Source: Hypomyces perniciosus (lineage: Eukaryota > Ascomycota > Sordariomycetes > Hypocreales > Hypocreaceae). Taken from it: a DNA stretch of 64,000 nt. Below are positions 14,999 through 26,240 of this stretch, one piece after another. The stretch lies in contig SPDT01000005.1 in the NCBI GenBank assembly GCA_008477525.1, forward strand, positions 4,154,001-4,218,000, in the 5' to 3' direction. Position 1 is the first letter of the stretch, and every line of letters starts with the position of its first letter. A program made the position numbers and the translations under genes. The notes beneath the pieces are model-generated. The model was not told the origin of the DNA. It did no database searches and worked only from the letters and a program-made list of their open reading frames with translations.

Positions 14999-15969
14999 TT
15001 ATTAAAGCGGTCTCCAAGTATTATATATAAGCCTTAAGCGTTATTTGCTATATTCTTTATACTATTTAAGAAAAGTTAACTAAAGTAATTAAAACTAAAA
15101 CTATTTTTTAATTTACTGCTTTTAATTAATATATCTATATAGTAGAAATAATATAAAGTAAAGCTTTCAATATAGTAAACTTTAATAGCTTTTAAAAATA
15201 CTATTTAAGAAAATATTTTTATAGTTTTAGGAAACTTATACTAAATAGTATATATATAAACGCGCAATTAATTTATATACTATACTTCTAGCTTTATACT
15301 TTTATATATAGTATTATATAGGATTTATTAGTTAAAGATATATATTTCTTTTTTAATTATCTCTTTATAAAGAGAAAGGCAGTTTTTAACATTTTTAATA
15401 ATTTAATAAATAAAACATTAGGTGTATATATTATCTTTATTATTATTATTATTATCTGCCTTAATAGCAGTAGGCTATAAACTTGTAGCTTTAAAGTTAA
15501 TTAAAGTTAAATTATATAAGTTAAAGTTAATAGTCTTTTAAATCTACCTTTAAATTATAGTTTTAACTTTCCTTTTTTATAGTTATATTAATAGTATTTT
15601 AATGCTTTTAAAGTAAACTATTATAGCAGTTAGTAATATTATTAGCTTTAGCTCTTTTATTAAATTCTTTTACTACTTTCTATTTACTTTAATAAATGTA
15701 AACAGTAAAAGAGTAGGAAAATAATTATTAGGCTTTTTTAAGAAATTAAAATTAATCCTTTTCTATACTGTAATAGTAGCTATATAGTTTATAAAAACAG
15801 TTATTTATTTAATTTACTATTTTAGTGATTTTAGATTTATATAAAGTATATCTTTTATATTATTTATTATAGAAAATAGGTTTTATAGCATAAAAGGCGA
15901 TAATAAAGAAAATATAAGGGAAAGAATAATATTAAATGGAAGTTTTTAGTAATTTAGTTAAAGTTATTA

Positions 15970-15983
15970 CCTAGGCTTATAAC
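15970..15983 (-). other. Copia primer-binding site (half-tRNA iMet type)
   Basis: On the minus strand, directly after the LTR end ...TATTACA, comes GTTATAAGCCTAGG. GTTATGAGCC is the complement of the anticodon arm of initiator tRNA-Met (GGCTCATAAC); the A at position 6 is a RIP-type change. Priming from an internal initiator-tRNA fragment is known for Drosophila copia and yeast Ty5. The same sequence follows the LTR of copy 2 (30,839-30,852) and of the small element at 51,580. Confidence 0.65.
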
Positions 15984-16249
15984 TGTAATAGAGTACAGTA
16001 CAGCTATATAAAGTATAAAGAGATAGAAAACAAAGCTTGATTCTATAAAAGAAAATGTACTATAGTGGCCTCGCTATATATAGATATAGCTAATATAAAG
16101 AAGAAGCTATATATAGGCGCTTTATCAGCGCCTGTATAGTCTAATATATCGCTTACGCGATATATATATTAGCTTGTATCTGCTTATATAGCAGATACGA
16201 GCTCCCTAGCGCTAATAAGCAGTAGGGCCCCGGCCTACTTAACCTAATA
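15984..16249 (-). mobile_element. Copia LTR, minus orientation (5' LTR of copy 1)
   Basis: A 266-bp sequence that is an inverted match to 18,127-18,389. Read on the minus strand it starts TATTAGGTTAAGTAGGCC (TG altered to TA) and ends CTCTATTACA next to the primer-binding site. It is the 5' LTR of Copia copy 1. It retains several GC-richer blocks, for example CCTAGCGCTAATAAGC and GGGCCCCGGCC, which line up with the opposite LTR. Confidence 0.7.
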
Positions 16250-18126
16250 TCGGCTATTTATTTAAATAGTATTTTCTAGCTATTTAATATAAAGGGAAAG
16301 GAGAAATATAGCTTTTAACCGCTTTAAGCGATATTTCTTTTGTTAATAATATAAATACTTCAAGATTATTTTAAAGGTATTTGATTATACTTTTTTAGGC
16401 CTTATTTTATAAAGTATAATAGATTAAAGTACTATTAATATATTTATAATAAAAGCTAAGCTGTTTACCTTTATTTAAATAGTAAAAAAGGCTATAGGTT
16501 TATATTGCCTTTTAAATAATAGAATTTAAGTTTAGCGCGAATTACGATAGTAATTGTAATAATTAATTAACTATATACTTTATAATTAAAGAAAGTATAT
16601 AAAATAATATTCATTTATATTATATTAATATATAAAATATATAGCTTTAATAGGAGTATTAAAAAAAGATTATTTATAGTCTTTTATCTTTCTATTAACT
16701 TTATATTTATTAATAGGCTTATTAAAGCCTTTCTTTAATAGCGCTTTAAGTACTTTAAAGTACTATTAAACTTAGTAAATATATGGTTATTAAAGTAAAA
16801 TATATAAAATATAGGAAACTAGTTAATTTTAGCCTATAGGCCGCTTATTATAAAAGGTATATTTTATTACTATAATAACTATTCTTTAAAAGCTTTTTAG
16901 CCTTTATATATTTATATATAAAAGGTATAATTATTATTACTGCTTAAAGTAATAGCTTTTTTAAAGTATATTAAATCCTTTTCTTTTAATAAATTAAATT
17001 AAAGGTATAATACTTTTTTATATTAAATTGCTATTTAATTATATAAGTTTATTAATATATAAAGGAAAAATAGTGTATTTACGTAGTTATTGTCTTTATT
17101 TTTAGCTTGAAAAAGCTAATATATAATTAATATTAGCATGAAATGACTATATAGTATATAATTAAATAAAATAATATAAGTAAATTTAAAAAGTGTGTAT
17201 TAAAAAGTATATTAATAATTACTATTAAAGTAAATAGTATATTACTAAAAGTATATAATAGAAATATATTAAAAGAAATCTCTTTTATTAGTAATTATTA
17301 ATTTTAAATAACCTTTATAAAGAAGGGATAATAGTATAATAGTGGGGGCAGTAGTAATAATTAAGGTAAAAGTAGAGGCAGTTATAGGAGCAGCTTTAAT
17401 AAAAGTAATTATAAAAGTAGCTATTAAAGTAGCAGTAGCAGTAATAAAGGTAAAGGCTAGGGCAGTAGTAGTATAGCGTATATTACAAGCTATATAAGTA
17501 AAAGCTGCAGTAACTATAAGATAAATAAAGCGAAAGTTAATAAAGGCTAGATTAGCTGGCGTAAATATAAAAGTAAAAGCTAGAGTAAGAGTTAGTGTAA
17601 AAGTAATAGTAGGCATAGCTGCCTAAAGACAACTAAGGCTATAATAAATTACGTTTAGGGGGCGATTATAACTATACTTTACTAATAAAGTATTCTCTTT
17701 ATATAATTTTACTATTAGTTAATAAATAGATAATATAAAGGGAATTAGTTCAAAGTGTAATATTTATAGTAAAGGCTATACTAATATTAATATTATTATT
17801 AATATTAATAATCATATTAATAATTAAAAAGGAAACGTAAGGAATAGAGTTAAAGGCAGTTAATATACCTATTTTTAGCTATTTAAAACTAATAGATTTA
17901 TTTAAAGAGCTTTATTATGAAACTTTTTATTATTATAGATTAATAATAGCTATAGCACTTATATTCCTTTTACTTTTATAATAGAATATCAATATATATT
18001 TATAATAAAGAGCTTTTAATTAAGTAAAAGAGGCTTTAAAAGTGCGGCTAGTTGATTATAATATTATAAATAAACTAGGATAGTAGTTAATAAAGTATTA
18101 AAAATAGGTTTATTGACTAGGGGGTA
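16250..18126 (+). mobile_element. Unclassified 1.9-kb unit between two inverted Copia LTRs
   Basis: This AT-rich stretch sits between the minus-oriented LTR at 15,984 and the plus-oriented LTR at 18,127. It ends with a polypurine tract (GACTAGGGGGTA, 18,115-18,126) directly before the plus LTR, so its right part is the 3' end of a plus-strand Copia-type element. A purine-rich, Ser/Lys-rich region lies on the plus strand at about 17,340-17,620 (AGTAGT/AGTAATA codons). The open frame on the opposite strand at 17,269-17,616 is a Thr/Ile/Ala-rich low-complexity shadow of it. No RT or integrase motif was seen, which suggests a truncated or non-autonomous element. Confidence 0.45.
18115..18126 (+). 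other. Polypurine tract before plus-strand Copia LTR
   Basis: GACTAGGGGGTA lies immediately upstream of the LTR start. The same ACTAGGGGGTGTAT arrangement precedes the right repeat of the small element at 51,521-51,856. This supports the plus orientation of the adjacent LTR. Confidence 0.55.
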
Positions 18127-18389
18127 TATTAAATTAAATAGGCTAGGGCCTTACTGCTTATTAGCGCTAAAGAGCTTTTATCTACTATATAAGTAAATAT
18201 AAGCTAATATATATATTGTATAAACAATATATTAAACTATGCAAGCGCTTATAAAGCGCCTATATACAGCTTCTTCTTTATATTAGCTATATATATATAG
18301 TGAGGCCACTATAGTATATTCTCTTTTATAAATCAAGCTTTGTTTCCTATCTCTCTATACTCTATATAGCTATACTGCGCTTTATTACA
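18127..18389 (+). mobile_element. Copia LTR, plus orientation
   Basis: A 263-bp LTR starting TATTAAATTAAATAGGCT and ending CTTTATTACA. It is an inverted match to 15,984-16,249 and a direct match to 31,033-31,306. It is more RIP-altered than the minus copy. It is preceded by a polypurine tract, so it is the 3' LTR of a plus-strand unit. The bases after it (GTATATTAATT) do not match the primer-binding site, as expected for a 3' LTR. Confidence 0.65.
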
Positions 18390-18468
18390 GTATATTAATT
18401 AATTATTTACTTTAAAATACTCTTTATTAAAGCTAATTAAAAACTGTAATAAAGCTAAGGCGCTATAT

Positions 18469-20001
18469 ACTATATTAGGCTTTATTATACTAGCTGTATA
18501 AAGTATTCATTCTAGTAACTTTTAATATATCTTAATAGTTACTTTTAAAGCTTATAATATACTATTTTAAAGCTTTATAATAAATATTAAGATTATTAAA
18601 AGTTATATTCTTTTATTAAACCTAAATCGTTTTATAATATTTTTAAAATAGGTTTTATAGGAAAAGTATATCCTATACTGTATATAATTATAGGTAATTT
18701 TAATCTTTAAAAACTACTATATATTTCCTTTACTATAAAGTTTATACTTTACTTTTATAGTATTTAATAGTTTCATATAAAAAGCTTTATTATTATAATA
18801 ATATATAATTAAAATATTATTTATATAAAATATAATAAAAATCTTTTAAGGTTTATTATAAAACAAATAAAGCGTTTTAAAGATTAAAATTAACCTTTAT
18901 TACTTTAAAGTTAAAAATAGTTTATTAAACCATAGCTTTAATAAATCTTTTAGTTTATATAAGGCTTTAGTAAACTTTAAATAAATATTTAACTATTTAA
19001 AACCTTTAAAAAGCTTATATATAACTAGTTTTAAATCTTTATCCTTTAAAGTAATAAAAAAGTATTTTTCATATTATATTACTTTAACTTAAAGTGAAAT
19101 GTTACTATAAAAGTACTAAATATATAAAGAAATACACTATAAATATAAAAATATATACACTTTATAGTAAAACCCTTTCTAAATCCTTATAAACTATAAA
19201 GTAAACTTTATAATATTTTAGATTTCTATTTTAATTAAATATATAAATAAAAACCTAATATACTAGTAATAGCTTTATTATTGCCTTTAAATATAATATT
19301 TTTTACTAGGTTCCTTTTATATATAAAAAATTAATTTTATTGCGTATAGTTTATTTAAATGTATTTTTAAATAAATATTTTATAAGCTCTTTTTAGTCTT
19401 TTAATAGTTTTATTAAATCCTTTAAGTAAATAGTTAATTTATTAAAAGCTATATTTTTTTAAAAAAAAAGATTTATAGTTTATTACTATATTAACAACAA
19501 TAAATACTATTTCTGCGCTTTTTAAATTATAATTTATTAGCTTTTATTAATTAAATAATAATTAATATCGTATTAAACTAAAAATCTTAATAATTATTAA
19601 ATATATACTAGGCTTATTATCTTTACAAGTAATACTTAACGTATATATTTTAATCCTATATACTAAAAGATATTTATTAGTTTTTTTTATAAATAATTTC
19701 CTTTAAAGTTTGAAGCTTTTATAAATATTAACTACTACTTTACCCTTAAAAAGATTATTAGCTAGTATTTCCTTAAAGGTCTATTCTTTTTTTATAGAAA
19801 TAGGCAAGTCTTTTATATATTAATCTACTTTTAGCTTTAATAGATTATCCTTTTTCATTAGCTTATATACCTTTCATATATAAAGCTATTCTTTTAGTAT
19901 ATCTTTTTCTGTAAAATAAAGTAAATCGCTTATAAAAGTATTGCATAAAGTTTTTATTAGCGCGCTAGTATTATTTATAGATATTAACTATTCTAGGGTA
20001 G
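18469..20001 (-). pseudogene. Copia copy 2, left part (reverse transcriptase end)
   Basis: Matches copy 1 from 10,747 onward. It is the 3' half of a minus-strand Copia pol, cut off from the rest (27,737-30,852) by insertion of the Gypsy element at 20,002. The last five bases, GGTAG (19,997-20,001), are the target duplication of that insertion. Near 18,500 the minus strand reads K-x-L-L-R-Y-I-K, like the KR-x-LRYLKGT stretch at the end of Copia RT. Stops are frequent. RNase H and the 3' LTR are missing at the left, as in copy 1, and 18,390-18,468 is unassigned. Confidence 0.6.
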
Positions 20002-20390
20002 TGTAACGATCCGGGTTAATTCTCAAGGGATAAACCGAGGTTCGTGGGTTTATATTAACAGAGAGGTTAGGGATAAATACTAAATAGGGTAATATAGTTA
20101 TAATTCTGTAGAATAGGCAGTTTTAGTAAATGCAATTTATTAATAACTATCTAAATAACTATACTAAATAATCGTAACTTATCTAATCTTATATACAAAG
20201 GAGATATATAAATAATAGTATTTGGATTGCTTGGATTATAGTGATCCTGATGATCCAGGATTACGGTTTTGTATAGTGATCCTTCTTATAGGATCGCGCT
20301 CATAGCCGCGATCCGTTAGTGATTGGTCGGAGGCTCTGACGTTCTGCTATAATCCTGTAACTAGGTCTTCGATATAGTCGGGTTGTAATA
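20002..20390 (-). repeat. Gypsy chromovirus 3' LTR
   Basis: 389 bp, starting TGTAACGATCCGGG on the plus strand and ending GGTTGTAATA, which corresponds to GGTCGTGACA in the other LTR. Differences from the right LTR are mostly C/T and G/A. It begins next to the GGTAG target duplication. Confidence 0.9.
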
Positions 20391-20410
20391 CAATATCCCC
20401 CTCCTATTAG
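20391..20410 (-). other. Polypurine tract of the chromovirus
   Basis: On the minus strand the sequence directly before the 3' LTR is AGGAGGGGGATATTG, a purine run typical of the plus-strand primer. It confirms the minus orientation. Confidence 0.7.
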
Positions 20411-21119
20411 TCTTATCCTTAAGACCTGTTGGTTCCTTGTAAGTTTTATCTGTTATTTTCTTTACCTTTCCTATATTAATACTATAATAGATTATGTTAC
20501 TAAACCTCGCGCTTGTAAATCTAATAAGCATGCCTTGCTTGCTTCTTTAATTCTTTCTGAAGGCGATTCCGCTAATATACTTTACACTTTTTGCTTTTGA
20601 AAGAAATTAGTCTATCGGATAATAAGTAATTCTTTGAGGTGTAGTGAATGTATATGTTAGGGCTAGTCCTGCGATAGTGTTTTAGTCGCTTTATCTTATG
20701 CGTTCCTCCTTTTTCTTTTCTTTATATTTTTCTATTTACCTTTTTCTAATTATATATATACTCGAGGAACAGAAAAAGCCTAAGCTGGAAGAGGATAAAG
20801 TGGGTGAGAAGCTGGAGGGCCTTTACTTTTATCTGGAAGAGCTTTAGTTGCAGATTACAGTGGCCGCAGGGCAGTTAAACTATATTCGGTATATTAAAAA
20901 GAAGGTATATAAGCGTTGTACTAAACTTTTTAAATAGGGGTTATAGGGTCTAGACAAGGAGGATAGTATACCGCCCTCCTTATCTATCTAGAAGGCGGAG
21001 GTAGTAACTAATCTTTAATTGCTGGGGGTGCCTGCTGAGGTGGATTAGGCTTTTTTGGGGCTTGGTGATAATTTTGCGGACTTAGGTCCCCTAGTCTTAG
21101 GGACTGGTGAAACTGCTTG

Positions 21120-21540
21120 AGTTTGGTTTTGGCGTTTAATAGGTGTTCGGTAAGTTCCTAGGAGTTATATTCCTCTCTATAGTTTTTCCATTTAACTAAG
21201 TATTGGCGTTTGTTATCTTTTACTTTTATAGCTTTAATTTCTTTAACTTTATATTCTTTTTTAACCAGTAAAACTTCGATTAAGTCTATAATTAGTCTAT
21301 TTTCTAATTTATTTTATAATACTTTTTCGAGTAGCGAAATATAAAATATTAAGTAAATCCGGATATTGTCTAGTAGTATAAGTTTATAAATGACTTTTAA
21401 AATAACCTTTTTAATTAGGTAAGGTTTAAGTTTTTTAAAATCTAATTTATTGCTTAGTTGCGTTGTTTTAATATTTATAGTTTTTTTTCCTGGCAAATAA
21501 TAGTATAAGTAGACTATATCTCCCTCTTTAAAGATTGGTC
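21120..21540 (-). pseudogene. Integrase C-terminal GPY/F module and chromodomain
   Basis: The minus strand reads L-K-P-Y-L-I-K-K-V and then IYLIFYISLLEKVL, matching the GPY/F module and the H-P-V-F-H-I-S-L-L-E motif of Gypsy integrases. About 35 residues later it reads EYKVKEIKAIKVKDNKRQYL followed by VKWKNYREEYNS and ELTEHL, a classic chromodomain: E-Y-x-V-E-x-I start, Q-Y-L-V-K-W-K-x-Y core, then W-E/L-T. The W after NS is a TAG stop, as expected from TGG to TAG. A 60-codon open stretch at 21,314-21,496 is only a surviving piece of this polyprotein. Confidence 0.85.
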
Positions 21541-21549
21541 CCTTTAATT

Positions 21550-23480
21550 TATACTTGTTGGTATACTTCTTTATTCTCTTTTATATAAAGTAAAAGTATG
21601 CCTGTATTTCTTTATATAACTGCTTTATATTTTTGGCTTTAATTCGTGCTTTATCGATATATAGGCCTTTCCTTAGCGCTTTATATACGTCTAGCGTAAA
21701 GCCGTAGTTGGCGTATATAGGGCTGAGTCCAGTTAACTCTAAAATGTCGCTGTTATAGGATATTTGTGCGATTAGTAGTTTCTCTACTTAATTATCTTCG
21801 TTAAAGTTAATGTAACTCTTTAGATAGGCTTTAATAATCTAGTTAATGCATTCTGTCTGTCTGTCTATCTATAGGTAGTATATAGTATTAAGCTTATAAT
21901 TTATATTTAACTGACTTATAAGTGCTTGCTAGAATTTAGATGTAAAAGTTAACCTTTAATTAGAAATAATTTTGGCTGGAATTATATAGTTAGCTGTAAT
22001 AAACTGCAAGAATATATAAGCTCGTGTTTCTATATTTATTGCTTTTTTATATAAAAGGAAGTAAAAGTATTTAGTAAATTAGTCTATAATTATTAAAATA
22101 TTATTATATTTAATCTTTATTCCTAGTTTCATAGATAGTAGTAGTTTAATAATAAAGTCTAATAAGATTGACTCTTATAGTTGTTCTAGTACTGGTAAAG
22201 GTTAAAGTTTACTGTATAGTTTATATTTTAAGGGTTTAACTGTTCTATAAGTTATACAGCAAGAGATAATATCTTATACTATTTTCTTAAACCTTTAAAA
22301 CTCAAAGTACCTTTATACTTGTTCGCAGGTTTTGCGAATACTTTTATATCTATGTACTGGGTGTTAATAAACTTCTATAACTATGTTTTTCTAGAGTTTA
22401 TCTAGGATTTAGATTTTTCTATTTTATTGTCGAGTTCTTTTGTTATTAAGCTTTATATCTTTTAGGAATCTGTTGTTATCCTAGGTAATATAGTGCTCTT
22501 TAATGCATTAAAGTGTAGTATTATTACTGGATACCTTATATATAGCTTAAAGTGCTATTTATTAGTAATATCCTTTAAAGGTCTATTCTAAGATCTGCCT
22601 AGTATACTCGATCTTTCCCTGGTTATAGTCAGCTTATCTGCTAAGTGCGTCTGCTTATTTATTCTTAGATCCTTTTTAGTGGATTAGGATATAGTCGAAT
22701 TCTAAAAGATATTCTGCGTAGCGGATCTATCTTCTAGAGAGTTATTAAACTGTCGCGAAATACGCGATATTCTTATAGTTAATATATACTTTAACTTTAT
22801 ATATTCCTTTTAATAGGTAGTATTGCTATTCTTTAAATGCAAGAATAATAGTAAGGAATTCTTTATTGTATATTAGGTAGTTTAATTCTGCGCTGTATAG
22901 TGCTTTAAAGTAAAAGGCAATAGGGTATAGCTTATTATTTTTATCCTTTTAACTAAGTTAAGCTTTTATAGCGAAGTTAAAAGCGTTTATTTTAACTTCT
23001 ATTTCTTTAAATAGGTTAAATATAATAAATATAGGTTTTTTTAAGATAAGCTGCTTAAGTTTATTAAATGCGTCTTATATATTTAATGCCTATAGAAACT
23101 TTTAATCGTTTTTAGTAAGTTTATAGAGAGTTTATATAATACTTTTATAGCTTTTAATAAATTGTTAGTAATAGTTAATAAGTCTTAGGAAGCTTTAGAC
23201 TTCCTTAACTGTTATAGGTATAGGCTAGTCTTTTACTGCTTATACTTTTAATAGATTTATATAAATTTCTCTAGGGGTAATAATATACTTTAGGAAAGTG
23301 ACTTTCTATATATAGAATTTGTATTTCTCTGGCTCTATAAGTAGTTTAGTATTTTATAGTGTCTGTAATACTTTATAAATATATACTTTATATTCTTTAA
23401 AGGTATCTGAAAAGATTAGGATATTATTTAGGTAAATAACTATAAAGATATTAAGGTACTCTTTTAATATATTATTAATT
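21550..23480 (-). pseudogene. Chromovirus integrase and RNase H region (decayed)
   Basis: Lies between the RT and the GPY/F module of the same minus-strand pol, so by position it should hold RNase H (right part) and the integrase zinc-binding and catalytic domains (left part). I did not pin down the individual catalytic residues. Stops are frequent and fit RIP. Confidence 0.55.
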
Positions 23481-24000
23481 ATCTTTTGGAATATTGCAGG
23501 GGCGTTAGTGAGACTAAAGGGTATAACTAGGTATTTAAATAAGCTATACTTGGTTTAAAAAGTGGTTATTTATTTATGTCCTTCTTTAATTTAGATAAGG
23601 TTATAAGCGCCTTTAAGGTCTAGCGCTGTAAACTACTTTTTCCTATATAGTTTATCCTATAATTCTATAATTAACAGTAGTAGAGTTCTGTCTTTAACAG
23701 TGGCTTTATTAAGCTGTCGGTAGTCTATAATTAACTATAGTTTGCCTCTTTTTTTTAGTATAAATATAACAGGGTAGCCTATTTTTAATAAAAAGGGTCG
23801 GATATACCTTTTGGCTAATATATCGTTTAAATAGTCGCGTAGGCTTTTAAGCTTTTTTTTATTTAGATTATAAATCTTATAGAAGGTAGTGCTTGCACTA
23901 TCTTTAAGCTTAATTATATAGTCCCATTAACTGTATTCTGGTAGCTTCGTGTTAAGTGTTTCCTTAAATAGCTTATTATACTTCTAGTATTCTTTAGGGA
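23480..24000 (-). pseudogene. Chromovirus reverse transcriptase (decayed)
   Basis: Minus-strand translation gives ALDLKGAYNLI, corresponding to the KLDLR-x-AYN-L-I motif that contains the first catalytic aspartate. It is followed by I-K-E-G-H-K and, further on, a stretch equivalent to T-P-F-G-L-x-N-A-P-A. It is inactivated by in-frame stops. Confidence 0.75.
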
Positions 24001-24127
24001 TATTCTATAACTATTCTAGTAACACTGCTGTTTCAGGGCTTTTTATTTTAAGCATTTTATTAATATCGTTAAATGCTTTCTGTAAAAAGGCAATTATTCT
24101 TTAGATTTATCTATCCTTCCCCTTACT

Positions 24128-24340
24128 CTATTTAAGTCTTATTTTTAGGTAGATTATTTCTGTAATTAAATTAAAGGTAACTTTTTTAATTGCTTTCTTT
24201 AGTATACCTAGGGGTTTTATATAGGATTTCTGCCTTACAGCTAAAGCCTTTCTAATAGTTCTAATCGCTAGGGAAGCTTTACTATCGCGCCAATAAAGCT
24301 GGCTGTTCTCCCAGTCGATATTAGGGTTATTGCATTTCAA
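24128..24340 (-). pseudogene. Protease to RT linker of chromovirus pol
   Basis: A 70-codon stretch that happens to be free of stops. It starts MKCNNPNIDWENSQLYWRDS. Gypsy pol proteins have G-M-P-W-L-x-x-H-N-P-x-I-D-W at this point, between the protease and RT, and the upstream bases fit that pattern. This is therefore a surviving part of the polyprotein and not an independent gene. Its ATG is internal. Confidence 0.75.
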
Positions 24341-26179
24341 CTAAAGATAACCGAGAATAATATTATACCTATTAATATTCGCTATATTATAAGGAACCAC
24401 TCTTTTACATTTAGCGATTTTAAATTCAAGGTAATTAGTCTTTTGCTTAACTTATCTGTTATTATATATAAAAGCTCCTCCTTCTGCCTAATAAAGTTAA
24501 TACAGTCTAGTTTTCTCTTTCTAAGGCAACTATAGGCGATTTACAGTTATAGGTATAATAAAATTACCTATCGCTCTGCTATCTACTAATATATATAACT
24601 AATGTCCCTTAACTATTATCTTTAATTTAAAATATAGTAAATCTTTATTATTACTTTTATTATCTGATATTTTAAGAGATATAATTTGTCGATTATTACC
24701 CTATAGCCCTTTTATAGGTAATATTACTTATTTCTTGATTTTTCTCTTTTTATGCAGATTTTGCAGTTAATTAAAGTTCTTTAAAGTAAATGCCACTTTC
24801 TCTTATTATAGGTAGTTCCTTTATAGGTAATAAAGTTAAACTGGTTTCTGTGCAGCTCTTTTATAATCTGATTAATCTTTTTGTCTTTTAAGGTAGGTTT
24901 ATACCCTATATACTTTTATATTCGCTATTCTTAGAGTTTTTCCTATAGGTAGGTAATGTATTTATCCTTCTAGCAGTATATATAGTCTGGCAATAAGTAT
25001 AGGGTATTGTTGGCTTATTATAAATACTAATCTTGCAATTTATTTCGCTTATATATAATATACTTTAGGCTATTATACTCTAAGTAGTATTATCGATTGC
25101 ACTTAAACCTTCTATTATAGCGGAAGTGCTACTTTATTAGTTTCTCCTGGCAGTAGATATAGTATCTTTTAGATTTATATCCTTTAAGTCTTTATAGCTA
25201 ATAATATTCCTTTAAGGTTTTAGTATCTGGTTTAATAATAATAATCTTAAAGTTTTAATACTATATAGTTATAATCTATTCTTTAAAAGTGTTATAATCC
25301 TATACTTGCCTTATAGGGTAGAATAGGATTTTAATTGGGAATGCATTATGCTTTACTTTTTCTTGAAAGTATATTATATACCTATATATAATGCAAATAA
25401 CCTAGGATATAGTATAATGCTTTTTGTAAATAGGGTTATTTGCAGTATAGTCTCTTTATATATAGAAATATATAGGTTCCTCGCGTATAGCTAGAGTAAC
25501 TGGGATAGCTTTAATAGCTATTTTATTATTAGCTCTGTTTTGCATATAGAGCTGTCTATATAGGTATAGGTTTAACCTATTTTATTGTATACCTATAGTA
25601 ACTCTTTTAATTAAGTTTAGGTAGTATTTGTTTAGTTTACCTTTAAGGTTACTGTTTATAGGTAGTATATTTTCTAGTTCTAAAAATATAGTATTATATA
25701 GTAATAGTCTATATTGTAAAGGGTTATTCTTATTTTTATTATTAAAGTTACTGCTGCTAGTTTATCCTTTATTACCTGCAGTAATTTAATTAAAATATCG
25801 GTAGTCGATTATAGCGACTATTTATTTATCTAGGATACTATTATCCTTATTTAACTTTATATAGTTAAAGTTTAGGTTTTGTTTTATTAAACTGTCTAGG
25901 TATAGTAAATACCTATTTGCTTTATTTTCTTTAAAAATATCTTTAAAAGTTAAGGATTTAAGTCTTAACTAGTATCCTTTTTAGTTTATTATAGATATTT
26001 TTCTAGGTTATTTTAGGTATTATCTGCTTTTATCTTTACTGGATTTATAAATAAGGCAGCTATTGTTATAGTATATAGTCTAGCTAAATAATATATAATT
26101 AATGGCTTTTAAAACTATATTAACCTTTTGTCTAGGTTTTAGCGCAGGCTTTTAAGGTTTATTATTTCTTAGCTTTTAT

Positions 26180-26240
26180 AGAGCTTTATAGTCCCTTAAG
26201 AAGTGTCCTGGTTTATTACAGTTATAATAGATAACCTTTG
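26180..26240 (-). pseudogene. Gag zinc knuckle of the chromovirus
   Basis: The minus strand reads KVIYYNCNKPGHFLRDYKAL. The CCHC knuckle (C-x2-C-x4-H-x4-C) is plain, but its first and last cysteines are tyrosines (TGT to TAT), a RIP-type change that removes zinc binding. Position upstream of the protease is as expected for gag. Confidence 0.8.

Larger units (their letters stand above)
10747..15983 (-). mobile_element. Ty1/Copia remnant, copy 1 (internal region)
   Basis: This segment is collinear with 18,469-20,001 plus 27,737-30,852, which share long stretches differing mainly by C/T and G/A. The minus-strand translation of copy 2 gives Copia features (see that entry), so copy 1 is the same family and runs right to left: primer-binding site at 15,970-15,983, then gag/protease, integrase near 12.8-13.5 kb, and RT toward 10.8 kb. 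It is interrupted by a 580-bp solo LTR (14,419-14,998). The left end stops at 10,747 in the late RT/RNase H region with no LTR, so the 3' end is missing. All frames carry stops. Confidence 0.7.

Noticed and set aside
17269..17616. A 115-codon minus-strand frame rich in Thr, Ile and Ala
   Set aside because: Low-complexity reading of the opposite strand of a purine-rich, Ser/Lys-coding stretch; it has no start context or domain.
16000..18390. A DNA transposon with 260-bp terminal inverted repeats
   Set aside because: The inverted arms also occur in direct orientation elsewhere, one abuts a primer-binding site and the other a polypurine tract, so they are Copia LTRs.
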